DNA of 64,000 nt from Novosphingobium sp. Chol11 (GTDB lineage Bacteria > Pseudomonadota > Alphaproteobacteria > Sphingomonadales > Sphingomonadaceae). The stretch spans positions 2,081,656 to 2,145,655 of the forward strand of contig NZ_OBMU01000001.1 in NCBI RefSeq assembly GCF_900218065.1. Reading direction: 5' to 3'. The position numbers were made by a program, and so were the translations under genes. The notes beneath the pieces were generated by a model. That model saw only the letters and a list, made by a program, of their open reading frames with translations, did no database searches and had not been told where the DNA came from. The number at the start of each line of letters is the position of its first letter. Within the stretch, counting starts at the first letter, position 1. Below are positions 50,291 through 60,060 of this stretch, piece by piece.

Positions 50291-52563
50291 GTCCGTGACA
50301 GGATGGGGAGTTGACGGAAACGCTGACCCGTGACGGTGAAGAGGGCATTGGCGATAGCTGGAGCAACCGGGGGAGCCCCAATATCGGTAAGACCAGCAGG
50401 AGGTGCCGTGCTACGGATCATCTCCACGGTTATCTCGCCAATATCCTGCAAGCGGGGCAGCCCCATGCGGGAGAGAACCGAACGCGTCGGCATTCCCTTT
50501 GCATAAGGCACCGATGTACCCATGGCCGTTGCCAGGCCGAACAGGAGGCCGCTTTCGACCTGTTGACGTGCGATGTCGGGATTGACCTGTTCACCGCCAT
50601 CGACCGCAGCGATGACCCGGCCGACGCTCAGTTTGTTTCCATCGATGGCGGCTTCGACCATGACAGCGATATAGGTGCCATTGATTGCATGCACTGCTAG
50701 GCCCTGACCGCTTCCTTCGATGCCCCCCTGCCATCCGCCCATGGCTCCGACCGTGGTCAAGCAATGCGCCAGTCTCGGATTGCCACCCAGCATCTGGATA
50801 CGAAAGGAGAGCGCTTCCATCCCCGCCAAGTGAGCAAGTTCGTCAATGAAGCTTTCGGTGAAGAAGGCGCCGTAAAGATGCGCATTGCCCCGGGTGAAGC
50901 CTAGCGGCAGGCCGACATCGGCGGGAAAATGATCTACCGCCCAATTCGGCATGGCATATGGCAGCTCCATGCCTGCCACCGCGAGCCGCGTTGAAGCATC
51001 AGCTGCGGCACGGCTTGCTTCATGAGGGGATTTGCCGCCCGCGATCCGCTTCCATGTCTGTGTCATCGCGCAAGGCGCCGCCACTTTCGCCAGCCATCCT
51101 TCGATCGCGCCATTGCGGCCGAGCTTTGCCGCCATCCTAGCATGTGCCGGAGCGCCGGGACGGTCCTGGATTACATCTTCCAGCCTGGACCAGAGCAGTT
51201 GGACAGGGCGTCCAACTTCCCTGGCAATCAAGGCGGCCTGAACGCCCACCTCGAAATCCATCCTGCGGCCGAACGACCCGCCAGCGTGGAGGGGGTAAAG
51301 CACCACCTGCTCCTCCGGCATATCGAGGGCATCCGCTATCGCCGTACGCGCCAGCGCTGGAGCTTGGGCGGGCATCCATATCTCCGCGACACCCTCGCCG
51401 ACCCGAGCAGTTGCGCAGGGGGGTTCCAGCGTCAGATGCAGGCCCGGCGCAACGCTGAACTCGCTGGCAAGGATCGTCGCATTGTCGAACAGCGGCTTGA
51501 GATCACCGCGCGAATAAAGCCGTTGACCAGAGGAGCCTGAAAAAGCCTGTTCAAGAGCCGCATCGATGCCCGCGCTGCTTACAGGAGACCCCGATAGCTC
51601 GAAGACTGGATCACTCAGGTCGAGCGCCTTGTTCGCTGCCCACCAGTTTGTCGCGACGGCTGCGACCCAACGATCAGTACGCACCAGCTTGCTAAAGCCG
51701 GTGACAGATTTTGCCGCCTGCTCGTTCACGCGCGTAAGCACGGCGTCGCCTATCGGTCCCTGGCGAATGGAAGCGAAAAGCATGTCGGGCAATCGGACGT
51801 CGGCGGCAAAATTGTGGCTGCCGTCAATCTTCGACGGCGTGTCGAGGCGCGGCAGATCCTGTCCGAACAGCCGGTCAGCCTGACCTTGCCGGAAGGGCAA
51901 AATCTCCGGCAAGTCCAATTCTGCCGCCTCGGCTGCGACCTCACCGATCTTGAAGGTGCGTCGCCCTCCATCAGTGATGATGCCATTTTGAATATCACAG
52001 CTTTCCCAAGGCACATCCCAGCGTGCCGCGGCGGCTTTACACAAAAGCACGCGGGCGGCGGCGCCTGCCTCTTGGTAGGCTGTACGGAACATCGGGACAG
52101 ATGTGCCAGCACCGGTCAACATCAAGGCACGCCGCGTCGCATATTGCCCGATCGCCCACTCGCCCGCCCCACCGGCCAGCCTCGACCAATCATCAGCCAG
52201 CCACTCTCTGGCCAGCAACGTATTGGCGTAGAGCGGACTGACAGGCGCGCTTTGGACGCCAACGGTTCGCCAGTCGGCACCCAGTTCGTCCGCTAAAATC
52301 TGTGGCAGCAGGGTCGTCACGCCCTGCCCGGTCTCTGCTTGCGGCACGATCACAAGGATCCTGCCCGCCTTGTCGATCTTGAGGAAGGCGTTAAAGATCG
52401 TTTCGCCCGCAACTGCATTCAGATTGGGGCGATAGGTGCGTGGCCATGCGCCCCAAGCAAGCAACAGGCTTCCTGCCGCGCCGGCGCCGACGAGCAGCGT
52501 CCGCCGATCGAGCCCCCTTCCCGTGCCGTTACGATTTGCCTGCCTCCGCAGTGCGCGCGTCAT
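50287..52563 (-). CDS. Molybdopterin-binding oxidoreductase subunit, IorB-like, Tat-exported
   Basis: A 758-residue large subunit of the xanthine oxidase family, closest to isoquinoline 1-oxidoreductase beta subunits. The N-terminus LDRRTLLVGAGAAGSLLLAW is a Tat signal. Moco-binding elements include ETGQGVTTLLPQILADELG, ARVGEGVAEIWMPAQAP and GGSFGRRMDFE. At the site of the family catalytic Glu (usually GxGEPGxPP), this protein reads GLTDIGAPP, so Asp727 (codon complement 50383-50385) replaces Glu. No partner 2Fe-2S subunit gene is adjacent. It is first of an operon with ferrochelatase. Relatives oxidise N-heterocycles or aldehydes in the periplasm. Confidence 0.88.
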   Translation of the reverse strand: MTRALRRQANRNGTGRGLDRRTLLVGAGAAGSLLLAWGAWPRTYRPNLNAVAGETIFNAFLKIDKAGRILVIVPQAETGQGVTTLLPQILADELGADWRTVGVQSAPVSPLYANTLLAREWLADDWSRLAGGAGEWAIGQYATRRALMLTGAGTSVPMFRTAYQEAGAAARVLLCKAAAARWDVPWESCDIQNGIITDGGRRTFKIGEVAAEAAELDLPEILPFRQGQADRLFGQDLPRLDTPSKIDGSHNFAADVRLPDMLFASIRQGPIGDAVLTRVNEQAAKSVTGFSKLVRTDRWVAAVATNWWAANKALDLSDPVFELSGSPVSSAGIDAALEQAFSGSSGQRLYSRGDLKPLFDNATILASEFSVAPGLHLTLEPPCATARVGEGVAEIWMPAQAPALARTAIADALDMPEEQVVLYPLHAGGSFGRRMDFEVGVQAALIAREVGRPVQLLWSRLEDVIQDRPGAPAHARMAAKLGRNGAIEGWLAKVAAPCAMTQTWKRIAGGKSPHEASRAAADASTRLAVAGMELPYAMPNWAVDHFPADVGLPLGFTRGNAHLYGAFFTESFIDELAHLAGMEALSFRIQMLGGNPRLAHCLTTVGAMGGWQGGIEGSGQGLAVHAINGTYIAVMVEAAIDGNKLSVGRVIAAVDGGEQVNPDIARQQVESGLLFGLATAMGTSVPYAKGMPTRSVLSRMGLPRLQDIGEITVEMIRSTAPPAGLTDIGAPPVAPAIANALFTVTGQRFRQLPILSRT

Positions 52564-52602
52564 GATGATTGTGATAAAGAGGCTTGGTGCTGCTGGAAAG
52601 CG

Positions 52603-53037
52603 CTAATCCGCGCTAATCCGTGGGATATTGAATCGCGGAATGTCGATGGCCGGGCAGCGGTCCATCACGACCTTCAATCCAGCAGCTTCCGCGCGCTCCG
52701 CCGCCTCTTGGTTGATCACGCCCAGTTGCATCCAAACCGCCTTGGCACCCGCCGCGATCGCATCATCAACGGCCTCGCCAGCGGCTTCACTGCGCCGGAA
52801 AATGTCGACCAGATCAATCGGAACGCCAATGTCGGCCAGGCGCGCCCAGACAAACTCCCCATGCACATGCTCCCCGGCGATCTGGGGATTGACCGGTAAT
52901 ACGCGATAGCCATGGTCCTGCAGGAATTTCATCACGCCGTAGCTCGGTCTGCCGGGCCGGTCGGAGATGCCGACCAAGGCAATCGTACGCGTCTTATCAA
53001 GCAGATCGGCGATATCCTGCGGCTGCGTCAGCGGCAT
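52603..53037 (-). CDS. CoA-binding (Rossmann) domain protein
   Basis: A 144-residue protein of the YccU/CoA_binding type: TIALVGISDRPGRPSYGVMK, LQDHGYRVLPVNPQ, DLVDIFRRSE and AVWMQLGVINQEAAERAEAAG, ending in DRCPAID. ATG at 53037 behind GGAAGG gives the normal family length; an open frame up to 53199 is not conserved-looking. It binds CoA or a related nucleotide; exact role unknown. Confidence 0.88.
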   Translation of the reverse strand: MPLTQPQDIADLLDKTRTIALVGISDRPGRPSYGVMKFLQDHGYRVLPVNPQIAGEHVHGEFVWARLADIGVPIDLVDIFRRSEAAGEAVDDAIAAGAKAVWMQLGVINQEAAERAEAAGLKVVMDRCPAIDIPRFNIPRISAD

Positions 53038-53107
53038 GACTCTGTTTCCTTCCTTGCCATAGGGTGAAAGACGCCGGACCCCGCAGAACCGTTCCCACGG
53101 CTCTTGC

Positions 53108-54067
53108 TCACCTTCGTAGCCAGTCGGCGACTTGCTTTGCCACGGCGTGGAATGCCTCGCCGGAAGCGTCATCGCCCGCGGCAGGAGGATCACCCGCATC
53201 CGACCGGCGTCGAATGTCTATCGCCAGCGGGATGCGCCCCAAAAAGGCCATGCCCATGGCTGCGCCCGCAGCTTCCGCTCCACCTGCGCCGAACGGATCG
53301 GAGATTTCCCCGCAATGGGGACAGCTATAGCCCGCCATATTCTCGACAAGCCCGATCAGCGGCACGTTCGTTTGCTCAAAAAGACTGACCGCACGGGTGG
53401 CGTCGATAAGCGCCAAATCCTGCGGCGTAGACACGATAACAGCCCCGGCGGGCTTATGCTTTTGCACCATGGAGAGTTGAACGTCCCCGGTCCCGGGGGG
53501 CATGTCCACGATCAGCAACTCAACGTCGCCCCAATCGGCATCGATGAGTTGCGAAAGGGCGTTGCCCGCCATCGGCCCGCGCCAAGCCAGTGCTTTGCCG
53601 GGTTCGACCAGATGTGCCATCGACAGCATTGGAATGCCGAACGGGCTCTCCACTGGGATAAGATGCTTGTCCCGCGCCTGCGGCTTCTGATCTTCGCTCG
53701 CCATCAACCTGGCTTGCGACGGGCCATAAATGTCGGCATCGACCAATCCCACCGCGAAGCCCAGTCGCTTGAGCGCCACGGCGAGATTTGCCGAAAGGGT
53801 GGACTTGCCCACCCCTCCCTTGCCGGAAGCAACGGCAATGATCCGGAGCGCTTTTCTTTCGGCCGTCATGGCGATGCGCACATCCTGCACGCCCGGCACC
53901 AGCAAGCCGCCTTCCTTGATCGCGGCAGCAACGGCATCCCGCCGCTCGGGAGAAAGGCCGCCCACATCCAAGGCCAGGCTCATGACACCATCCTTGATCC
54001 GGGGCGCGCTGGCGCGGCCATCGGTCAGTGTCTTCAGGCGGGCGGCAAAACTCTCAAGATCGGTCAT
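53108..54067 (-). CDS. apbC: Mrp/NBP35 family Fe-S carrier ATPase
   Basis: A 319-residue P-loop ATPase that carries iron-sulfur clusters. Short N-terminal DUF59-like remnant, Walker A SGKGGVGKST (about residue 104), VDADIYGPS, VDMPPGTGDVQLSM and the cluster-binding CPHCG. AGGAGG lies 7 nt before the ATG. It is divergent from hflK across a short spacer. Confidence 0.94.
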   Translation of the reverse strand: MTDLESFAARLKTLTDGRASAPRIKDGVMSLALDVGGLSPERRDAVAAAIKEGGLLVPGVQDVRIAMTAERKALRIIAVASGKGGVGKSTLSANLAVALKRLGFAVGLVDADIYGPSQARLMASEDQKPQARDKHLIPVESPFGIPMLSMAHLVEPGKALAWRGPMAGNALSQLIDADWGDVELLIVDMPPGTGDVQLSMVQKHKPAGAVIVSTPQDLALIDATRAVSLFEQTNVPLIGLVENMAGYSCPHCGEISDPFGAGGAEAAGAAMGMAFLGRIPLAIDIRRRSDAGDPPAAGDDASGEAFHAVAKQVADWLRR

Positions 54068-54140
54068 GACAGCGCCTCCTAGGCAATAATCGTTGCGAAG
54101 GGCACTGTTTTTCGTGGCCCTCCCTTCCTATAGAGACGGG

Positions 54141-55271
54141 ATGAAGAGATTTTTCGGGTGGATGCCAGGCATCGCCAGCGCCATGGTCCAAGGCCCCTGG
54201 GGCGGCAAGAGCGATGGCCCTGACGGCAGTGACGGTTCGGGCAAGGGCGGCGACGGCGGCCCACGCAATCCATGGACGCAACCGGGCCGCGCTCCCGGCG
54301 GCAAAGGACCTTCCGCTATAGAGGAACTGCTGCGCCGCAGCCGCGAAAGCTTCGGCCAAGGTGGCGGCGGTGGTGGATTCGGCAACCTACCGCCGCGCCC
54401 CGCCGGAAAAACGCTTTGGCCCGCTGCGGTTGGCATTCTCATCCTGTTGTGGCTGGTGCTCACCTGCTTCCACCGCGTGGGGCCACAGGAACGCGGCGTC
54501 GTGACGTTGCTGGGCAAATATAGCCGCACGCTCTCGCCTGGGATCAGCCTGACTCTGCCTGCGCCGCTGGAAAATGTGACGACCGTCGACGTGGAGGAAA
54601 TCCGCGCAATCGACATCGGCTCACCCAGTGCGCAAAGCGAAAATCTGGTGCTGACCGGCGACCAGAATATCATCGACCTTGCCTATTCGGTCCGTTGGAA
54701 CATTCGCAGCCCTGAGCTTTACCTGTTCCAACTGTCCGATCCCGACGCAACTGTCAGGGAAGTCGCGGAAAGCGCCATGCGGTCCGTCGTCGCCAGCGTC
54801 AGCCTGGACGATGCACTGGGGGCGGGGCGTACGGAAATCGAACAGCAGGTCGAGCAGCGGATGCAGGAGATATTGGACGGATACAGGTCCGGCATCCGGG
54901 TGCAGGGCGTTGCCATCAAGCAAGCCGACCCGCCGACTGCAGTCAACGATGCGTTCAAGGCTGTTTCGGCCGCTCAGCAGACCGCCCAAACCTATCTGAA
55001 CGAGGCAAGGGCGGCCGCGCAGCAGGTGACGGCCAAGGCTCAGGGTGAAGCCGCTGCGTTCGACAAGGTCTATGAACAATATAAGCTGTCGCCGGACGTG
55101 ACGCGCCGCCGCATGTATTATGAAACCATGGAGGGCGTCCTGTCCAACGTCGATAAGACGCTAATCGAAAGTGGCAATGTCACCCCCTTCCTGCCGCTGC
55201 CGGAGTTGAAGCGGCGCGCGCAGGGAGCGGCTGCATCGTCCGGTGCGGCTGCTGCGGAAGGAGGTCAATAA
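54141..55271 (+). CDS. hflK: FtsH protease modulator HflK
   Basis: A 376-residue inner-membrane protein with a Gly-rich cytoplasmic head (GGKSDGPDGSDGSGKGGDGG), one transmembrane helix (~96-116, LWPAAVGILILLWLVLTCF) and a periplasmic band-7/SPFH domain (LGKYSRTLSPGISLTLP). It assembles with HflC into a cage around FtsH. The upstream frame is open to 54093, but the MKRFFGWMPG start fits sphingomonad HflK. Its stop overlaps the hflC start (TAATG). Confidence 0.94.
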   Translation: MKRFFGWMPGIASAMVQGPWGGKSDGPDGSDGSGKGGDGGPRNPWTQPGRAPGGKGPSAIEELLRRSRESFGQGGGGGGFGNLPPRPAGKTLWPAAVGILILLWLVLTCFHRVGPQERGVVTLLGKYSRTLSPGISLTLPAPLENVTTVDVEEIRAIDIGSPSAQSENLVLTGDQNIIDLAYSVRWNIRSPELYLFQLSDPDATVREVAESAMRSVVASVSLDDALGAGRTEIEQQVEQRMQEILDGYRSGIRVQGVAIKQADPPTAVNDAFKAVSAAQQTAQTYLNEARAAAQQVTAKAQGEAAAFDKVYEQYKLSPDVTRRRMYYETMEGVLSNVDKTLIESGNVTPFLPLPELKRRAQGAAASSGAAAAEGGQ

Positions 55272-56122
55272 TGCCGACGCTCGTCCGCCATCCGGTTGCG
55301 CTTGCACTTTCCGTCATTGCCCTCCTGCTGCTTCTCGGCAGCACGATCGCGATCGTTCCGGAAACCAAGCAAGGCGTGATCGTGCGCTTCGGCGACCCGA
55401 AGAAGATCGTCAATCGCTACCGTCCCAATGAGGATTTCGGCAAAACCGGCGCAGGCGTGATCCTGCGCTGGCCGTTCATCGATCAGATCGTCTGGATCGA
55501 CAAGCGCGTCTTGTCCGTAGAGATGGAGAGGCAGCAGGTGCTGTCGACCGATCAGCTTCGGTTGCAGGTTGATGCGTTTGCGCGCTACCGCATCGTCGAT
55601 CCGCTGCGCATGTACATCGCAGCAGGCAATGAGGAACGTGTGTCCGATGCCCTGCGGCCCATCCTGGGTTCGGCCCTTCGCAACGAGCTTGGCAAGCGCC
55701 CATTCGCCGCCCTGCTCTCGCCTGAGCGCGGCCAAGTGATGGACAATATCGAAGCCGGGCTTAACCGGGTGGCGCGGCAATATGGCGCCGAGATCGTAGA
55801 CGTCAGGATCAAGCGCGCCGACTTGCCGGATGGCGCGCCGCTGGAAAGCGCCTTCACCCGGATGCGCACTGCGCGCGAACAGGAAGCGCTGACTATCAGG
55901 GCGCAAGGCGCGAAGCAGGCGCAGATCATCCGGGCGGAAGCCGATGCGAATGCGGCGCGGATTTACGCGGAAAGCTTCGGCAAGGACGCGCAATTCTACG
56001 ACTTCTATCGGGCGATGCAGGCTTACCGCTTCACGTTCGCGCCCGACCGGACAGGTTCCACCACCATGGTGCTGTCGCGTGACAATGAATTCCTGAAGCA
56101 ATTCCAGGGAAGGGACCGATAA
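55271..56122 (+). CDS. hflC: FtsH protease modulator HflC
   Basis: A 283-residue SPFH-domain partner of HflK: N-terminal transmembrane helix (VALALSVIALLLLLGSTIAIV), then VRFGDPKKIV, GAGVILRWPFIDQIVWIDKR and the coiled-coil AREQEALTIRAQGAKQA. Translationally coupled to hflK. Both feed the DegP gene downstream in the usual alphaproteobacterial order. Confidence 0.95.
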   Translation: MPTLVRHPVALALSVIALLLLLGSTIAIVPETKQGVIVRFGDPKKIVNRYRPNEDFGKTGAGVILRWPFIDQIVWIDKRVLSVEMERQQVLSTDQLRLQVDAFARYRIVDPLRMYIAAGNEERVSDALRPILGSALRNELGKRPFAALLSPERGQVMDNIEAGLNRVARQYGAEIVDVRIKRADLPDGAPLESAFTRMRTAREQEALTIRAQGAKQAQIIRAEADANAARIYAESFGKDAQFYDFYRAMQAYRFTFAPDRTGSTTMVLSRDNEFLKQFQGRDR

Positions 56123-56257
56123 GCCGTAAGATGCAGAAGAGGTTCAGGGATCATTCGGAACCAGCTTCATTCAATGAGGGTTAAGGCTGGGCGGCGCATC
56201 CGACTCTCTTCCGAGTCCCGCCCTTCCTTCGCCAAGATCACGAGAGGACCGTCACGA

Positions 56258-57772
56258 GTGCGTTACGCTTATGCCCTTACCGGTGCCCTGCTTCTCGGTG
56301 GCACCGCCATCGCGGTAACATCCAGCCCGAACGTCGGCGCGCAGGTCGCGCAAAATGAAGGCATGCAGGCCGCGGCACCTGCCGGCGCGCCTGCCAGCTT
56401 GGCCGACATGGTGGAAAAGCTTCAGCCTGCGGTGGTCAATATTTCCACCAAGCAGCGCGTGCAGGTTCAAAATCCTTTCGCGGGCACGCCCTTCGGCGAC
56501 CTGTTCGGCCAGGGTCCTGGTGCCAAGCCGCAGACGCGGCAGGCGCAGTCTCTTGGCTCAGGGTTCATCATCTCGGCTGACGGCTATATCGTCACCAATA
56601 ACCACGTCGTGTCCGCCGGCGCCGAAGGGGCTTCGGTCGATGCCATCACGGTGACCCTCACCAATCGAGAGGAATATTCGGCAAAGCTGATAGGGCGTGA
56701 TCCCGCCACCGATATCGCGGTGTTGAAGATCGAGCCGAAGAAGGCGCTGCCGTTCGTCAAGTTCGGCGACAGCACGAAGGCGCGCGTCGGCGATTGGGTG
56801 ATCGCCATCGGCAACCCCTTCGCCCTGTCGGGCACCGTCACCGCGGGCATCATCTCAGCCGTCCATCGCGGCACGGGCGGGACCTATGACAAGTTCATCC
56901 AGACCGATGCGTCGATCAATCAGGGCAACAGCGGTGGCCCGATGTTCGACATGCGCGGCAATGTGATCGGCATCAACAGCCAGATCCTTTCGCCATCGGG
57001 CGGCAATGTGGGCATTGGATTTGCGATCCCGTCCGAACAGGCGGCGCCGATCGTCGCCACGCTCCGCAAGGGACAGAGCGTGAAGCGCGGCTATCTGGGT
57101 ATCCAGATCAGCCCGCTTGGCGAAGACCTTGCAGATTCCCTTGGTCTTGCAAAGAACCGCGGCGAGTTCGTCCAGGGCGTCGAACCTGGCAAGGGCGCGG
57201 ACCGCGCAGGCATCAAGGCGGGCGACGTGATCGTCAGCGTGGCGGGTCAGGAAGTGACGCCCGACCAGAACCTGTCGTCGATCGTCGCATCGCAGCCGAT
57301 CGGATCGCGGGTGCCGATCGTCCTCTTGCGCAATGGACAGCGCCAGACGGTAACCGCCATTGTTGGCCAGCGTCCATCAGAGGATGAGCTAAACAGCTTC
57401 GCCCAGCAACAGGACGATGATTTCAACCAGCAGCAGCCGGACGACCAATCCGGTGGTGCGCAAGCGACGCAGCAGTCGCTTGGCATTTCGGCCATCCCGC
57501 TGACGCCTAACATCGTCCGCCAGCTGGGCATCGCCGCCGACACGCGCGGCGTCGTAATCACCGCTGTCGATACTTCCACGGACGCGGGAGCAAAGGGCCT
57601 CCGTCGTGGCGATGTGATCATCACCGCCAACAACCGTCCGGTCGCCAGCCAGGCAGATTTGGACGCGGCCGTGCGGCAGGTGTCGTCACAAGGACGAAGC
57701 GCCATTCTCTTGCAAGTACTGCGTCGCGGGCAACCTGCGGTATTCTTGCCGGTACGGCTGCGGGACAAGTAA
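56258..57772 (+). CDS. degP: Periplasmic serine protease DegP/HtrA
   Basis: A 504-residue HtrA protease-chaperone. Signal-anchor ALTGALLLGGTAIAV, trypsin-like domain with His in VTNNHVV, Asp in ATDIAVLK and Ser in NQGNSGGP, then two PDZ domains (GYLGIQISPL; ISAIPLTPNIVRQLGI). GTG at 56258 behind GAGAGG is preferred; ATG at 56174 would add 28 basic residues. It degrades or refolds misfolded envelope proteins, matching its place after hflKC. Confidence 0.93.
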   Translation: MRYAYALTGALLLGGTAIAVTSSPNVGAQVAQNEGMQAAAPAGAPASLADMVEKLQPAVVNISTKQRVQVQNPFAGTPFGDLFGQGPGAKPQTRQAQSLGSGFIISADGYIVTNNHVVSAGAEGASVDAITVTLTNREEYSAKLIGRDPATDIAVLKIEPKKALPFVKFGDSTKARVGDWVIAIGNPFALSGTVTAGIISAVHRGTGGTYDKFIQTDASINQGNSGGPMFDMRGNVIGINSQILSPSGGNVGIGFAIPSEQAAPIVATLRKGQSVKRGYLGIQISPLGEDLADSLGLAKNRGEFVQGVEPGKGADRAGIKAGDVIVSVAGQEVTPDQNLSSIVASQPIGSRVPIVLLRNGQRQTVTAIVGQRPSEDELNSFAQQQDDDFNQQQPDDQSGGAQATQQSLGISAIPLTPNIVRQLGIAADTRGVVITAVDTSTDAGAKGLRRGDVIITANNRPVASQADLDAAVRQVSSQGRSAILLQVLRRGQPAVFLPVRLRDK

Positions 57773-57799
57773 GTTTCCGGAAACAACGCGTTTAAGATC

Positions 57800-57876
57800 G
57801 CATCGGGCCGCGCTTGCCGGACTGCCTGTCTCACCACTAAGATGGTGAGCAGGGTCCGGCAGGCGCGGCCCGATGC
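57800..57876. other. Long near-perfect hairpin between degP and HerA-like gene
   Basis: A 23-nt left arm (57800-57822) pairs with a 23-nt right arm (57854-57876) with only one T-to-C difference, which would be a G-U pair in RNA. Inside lies a second stem CTCACCA/TGGTGAG (57830-57836, 57843-57849). No U-run follows; GGGGAG at 57881 and the next ATG at 57895 do. It may be a terminator-like barrier, a processed RNA or a translational leader. Confidence 0.75.
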
Positions 57877-57894
57877 TTATGGGGAGCATGACGC

Positions 57895-59526
57895 ATGAGC
57901 GACGGCATTTTCATCGGCCTTGGCGCAGCTGGCACGGGCGGCGGCATTCCTCAAACACTTAACTTGCGCCGGGCCAACCGTCATGGGCTGATCGCAGGCG
58001 CTACGGGAACCGGCAAGACGGTGACGCTGCAAGGGATCGCGGAGAGCTTCTCCGCCCATGGTGTTCCGGTTTTCCTCGCCGACGTGAAAGGCGATTTGTC
58101 AGGCATTGCGATGGCAGGATCGCCCACGGTAAAAAATGCCGACAAGCTTGTCGCCCGCGCCAAGGAGATCGGCCTGGAAGATTACAGCTACGCCGATAAT
58201 CCGGCGATCTTCTGGGACCTTTACGGGGAGCAGGGTCATCCGATCCGCACTACTGTCAGTGAAATGGGACCGCTGCTCCTCGCCCGCTTGATGGGCCTCA
58301 ATGAGACGCAGGAAGGCGTGCTCTCTATCGCATTCCGATATGCCGATGAGGAGGGGCTGCTGCTGCTCGACCTTGGTGATCTGCAATCGATGCTCGCCTA
58401 CTGCGCCGAGAATGCGGAAGAACTTTCCAGCCGCTATGGCAACGTCGCCAAGGCAAGCGTCGGAGCGATCCAGCGCCAGTTGCTGCAACTGGATAGCCAG
58501 GGCGGCGGGCATTTCTTCGGTGAGCCCGCGCTTGATATCCACGACTTCCTGAAGGTCGACGATCAGGGACGCGGCTATGTCAACATCCTGGCCGCAGACA
58601 AGCTGATGCAGAGCCCGAAGCTGTACGCGACCTTCCTCCTTTGGCTGCTCAGCGAACTGTTCGAAACGCTTCCTGAGGTCGGCGACCCGGACAAGCCGGT
58701 TTTGGTGTTCTTCTTCGACGAGGCGCATCTGCTATTTGATGACGCTCCCAAGGCGCTGACGGACAAGATCGAGCAGGTCGTCCGGCTGATCCGTTCCAAG
58801 GGCGTGGGAATCTATTTCGTCACACAGAACCCGATAGACATTCCCGAAGAGGTGGCGGGCCAGCTTGGCAACCGCGTTCAGCACGCCTTGCGCGCCTTCA
58901 CGCCGCGCGACCAGAAGGCCATCAAGGCTGCCGCCGAGACATTCCGCGTGAATCCCGATCTGGACGTGGAAACCGCGATCACCGAACTGAAGGTAGGCGA
59001 GGCCCTGGTCTCGCTGCTCCAGGAAGATGGCTCTCCCGGGGTCGTTCAACGTACCTTGATCGCCCCGCCCCGTTCTCGCTTGGGTCCGGTCGACGCGAAG
59101 GAACGGGCGATCATCCAATCCATCTCTCCGTGTGAAGGGAAATATGAGGCGCTTGTCGATCGCGAGTCTGCCGAAGAAATATTGGCGGCTCGGGGCCAAG
59201 CAGCCGCTGCGGCGTCTCAGGCTGCAAAAGCGAAGGTTGAGGCCGACAAGGCGGCCGCCATTCAGACCAAGTTGGAAGCAAAGCAGCGCGAGGCCGAGCT
59301 CAAGGAGCAGGCGAAGCGGGACGCAGCCGCTGCGCGAGAGGCCGCCAAACCGTCTGCCCTCGACCGGGCGGTCCAGTCCGCTACCCGCTCCGCCGCATCA
59401 TCGGTAGGACGGCAAGTCGCCAATGAACTCGGCCGCGCGGTGTTCGGAGGATCGAGCCGCCGCTCTTCCAGCGGAGGGTTGGCGGGGCAACTTGTGCGCG
59501 GCATATTGGGCAGCCTGTTCAAATAG
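57895..59526 (+). CDS. HerA-like helicase/ATPase, DUF853 (YjgR-like)
   Basis: A 543-residue ATPase. Walker A GATGTGKT (about 35-42), ADVKGDLSG, Walker [15 protein letters not shown], and sensor region [15 protein letters not shown]. The C-terminal ~120 residues are a charged Ala/Lys/Glu coiled coil followed by a Gly-Ser stretch and [12 protein letters not shown], common to the YjgR family. It is cytoplasmic; a DNA-pumping role is inferred from HerA similarity. GGGGAG precedes the ATG directly after the long hairpin. Confidence 0.92.
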   Translation: MSDGIFIGLGAAGTGGGIPQTLNLRRANRHGLIAGATGTGKTVTLQGIAESFSAHGVPVFLADVKGDLSGIAMAGSPTVKNADKLVARAKEIGLEDYSYADNPAIFWDLYGEQGHPIRTTVSEMGPLLLARLMGLNETQEGVLSIAFRYADEEGLLLLDLGDLQSMLAYCAENAEELSSRYGNVAKASVGAIQRQLLQLDSQGGGHFFGEPALDIHDFLKVDDQGRGYVNILAADKLMQSPKLYATFLLWLLSELFETLPEVGDPDKPVLVFFFDEAHLLFDDAPKALTDKIEQVVRLIRSKGVGIYFVTQNPIDIPEEVAGQLGNRVQHALRAFTPRDQKAIKAAAETFRVNPDLDVETAITELKVGEALVSLLQEDGSPGVVQRTLIAPPRSRLGPVDAKERAIIQSISPCEGKYEALVDRESAEEILAARGQAAAAASQAAKAKVEADKAAAIQTKLEAKQREAELKEQAKRDAAAAREAAKPSALDRAVQSATRSAASSVGRQVANELGRAVFGGSSRRSSSGGLAGQLVRGILGSLFK

Positions 59527-59552
59527 GGCATCGCCCCAAAGGGAGAAGCAGG

Positions 59553-59957
59553 ATGCGTATCGGAAGCACTGCCATTTGCGCTCTGGCCTTGATTGTTGCC
59601 CTGCCTGTTGAGGCGCAGGACTATCGCGATCTGCACCGCGCAGCCGACGCTGCGATCGTCAGCGACGTCGTTCGCGACCGCCAAGCCGAACGTGACGCGA
59701 AGCGGCAGCCCTATGTCTCTCCCGTCTACGGTTCCATCCGCAGCGCCACCGCTGCACGCAACGCCTGCGCGGCAAAGGCACGTGACGAGGCAGGTGCGGG
59801 CGCGCGCATAGTGGGGCGCGTGAACACAAGGTCGATGGCGACAGGATGGGAAGTCGAAGGCGAGGTGGGCCCAGCCGGTGGCCAGCGGTCACTTCCCTTC
59901 ATATGCTCCGTCCGCAACGGGTCGGTCAGCGGCATTCTGCTTGACCCCGACCGCTAG
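59553..59957 (+). CDS. Secreted hypothetical protein
   Basis: A 134-residue protein with signal peptide (MRIGSTAICALALIVALPVEAQ), an Arg/Asp-rich helical segment (RDLHRAADAAIVSDVVRDRQAERDA shortened) and a beta-rich tail with two Cys (RNACAAKA; FICSVRNGSV). It follows the HerA-like gene by 26 nt, perhaps in the same transcript. No family recognised. Confidence 0.65.
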   Translation: MRIGSTAICALALIVALPVEAQDYRDLHRAADAAIVSDVVRDRQAERDAKRQPYVSPVYGSIRSATAARNACAAKARDEAGAGARIVGRVNTRSMATGWEVEGEVGPAGGQRSLPFICSVRNGSVSGILLDPDR

Positions 59958-60060
59958 GTTCAGGGAGTGGCCAAGCAGGAGTTTTGCCGTTGCAAAAACT
60001 GCTGTTGCCATTCTCTACCCGCGCAATTGCGTATCACGGCGCAGGCAGTAAGAAAATCTC

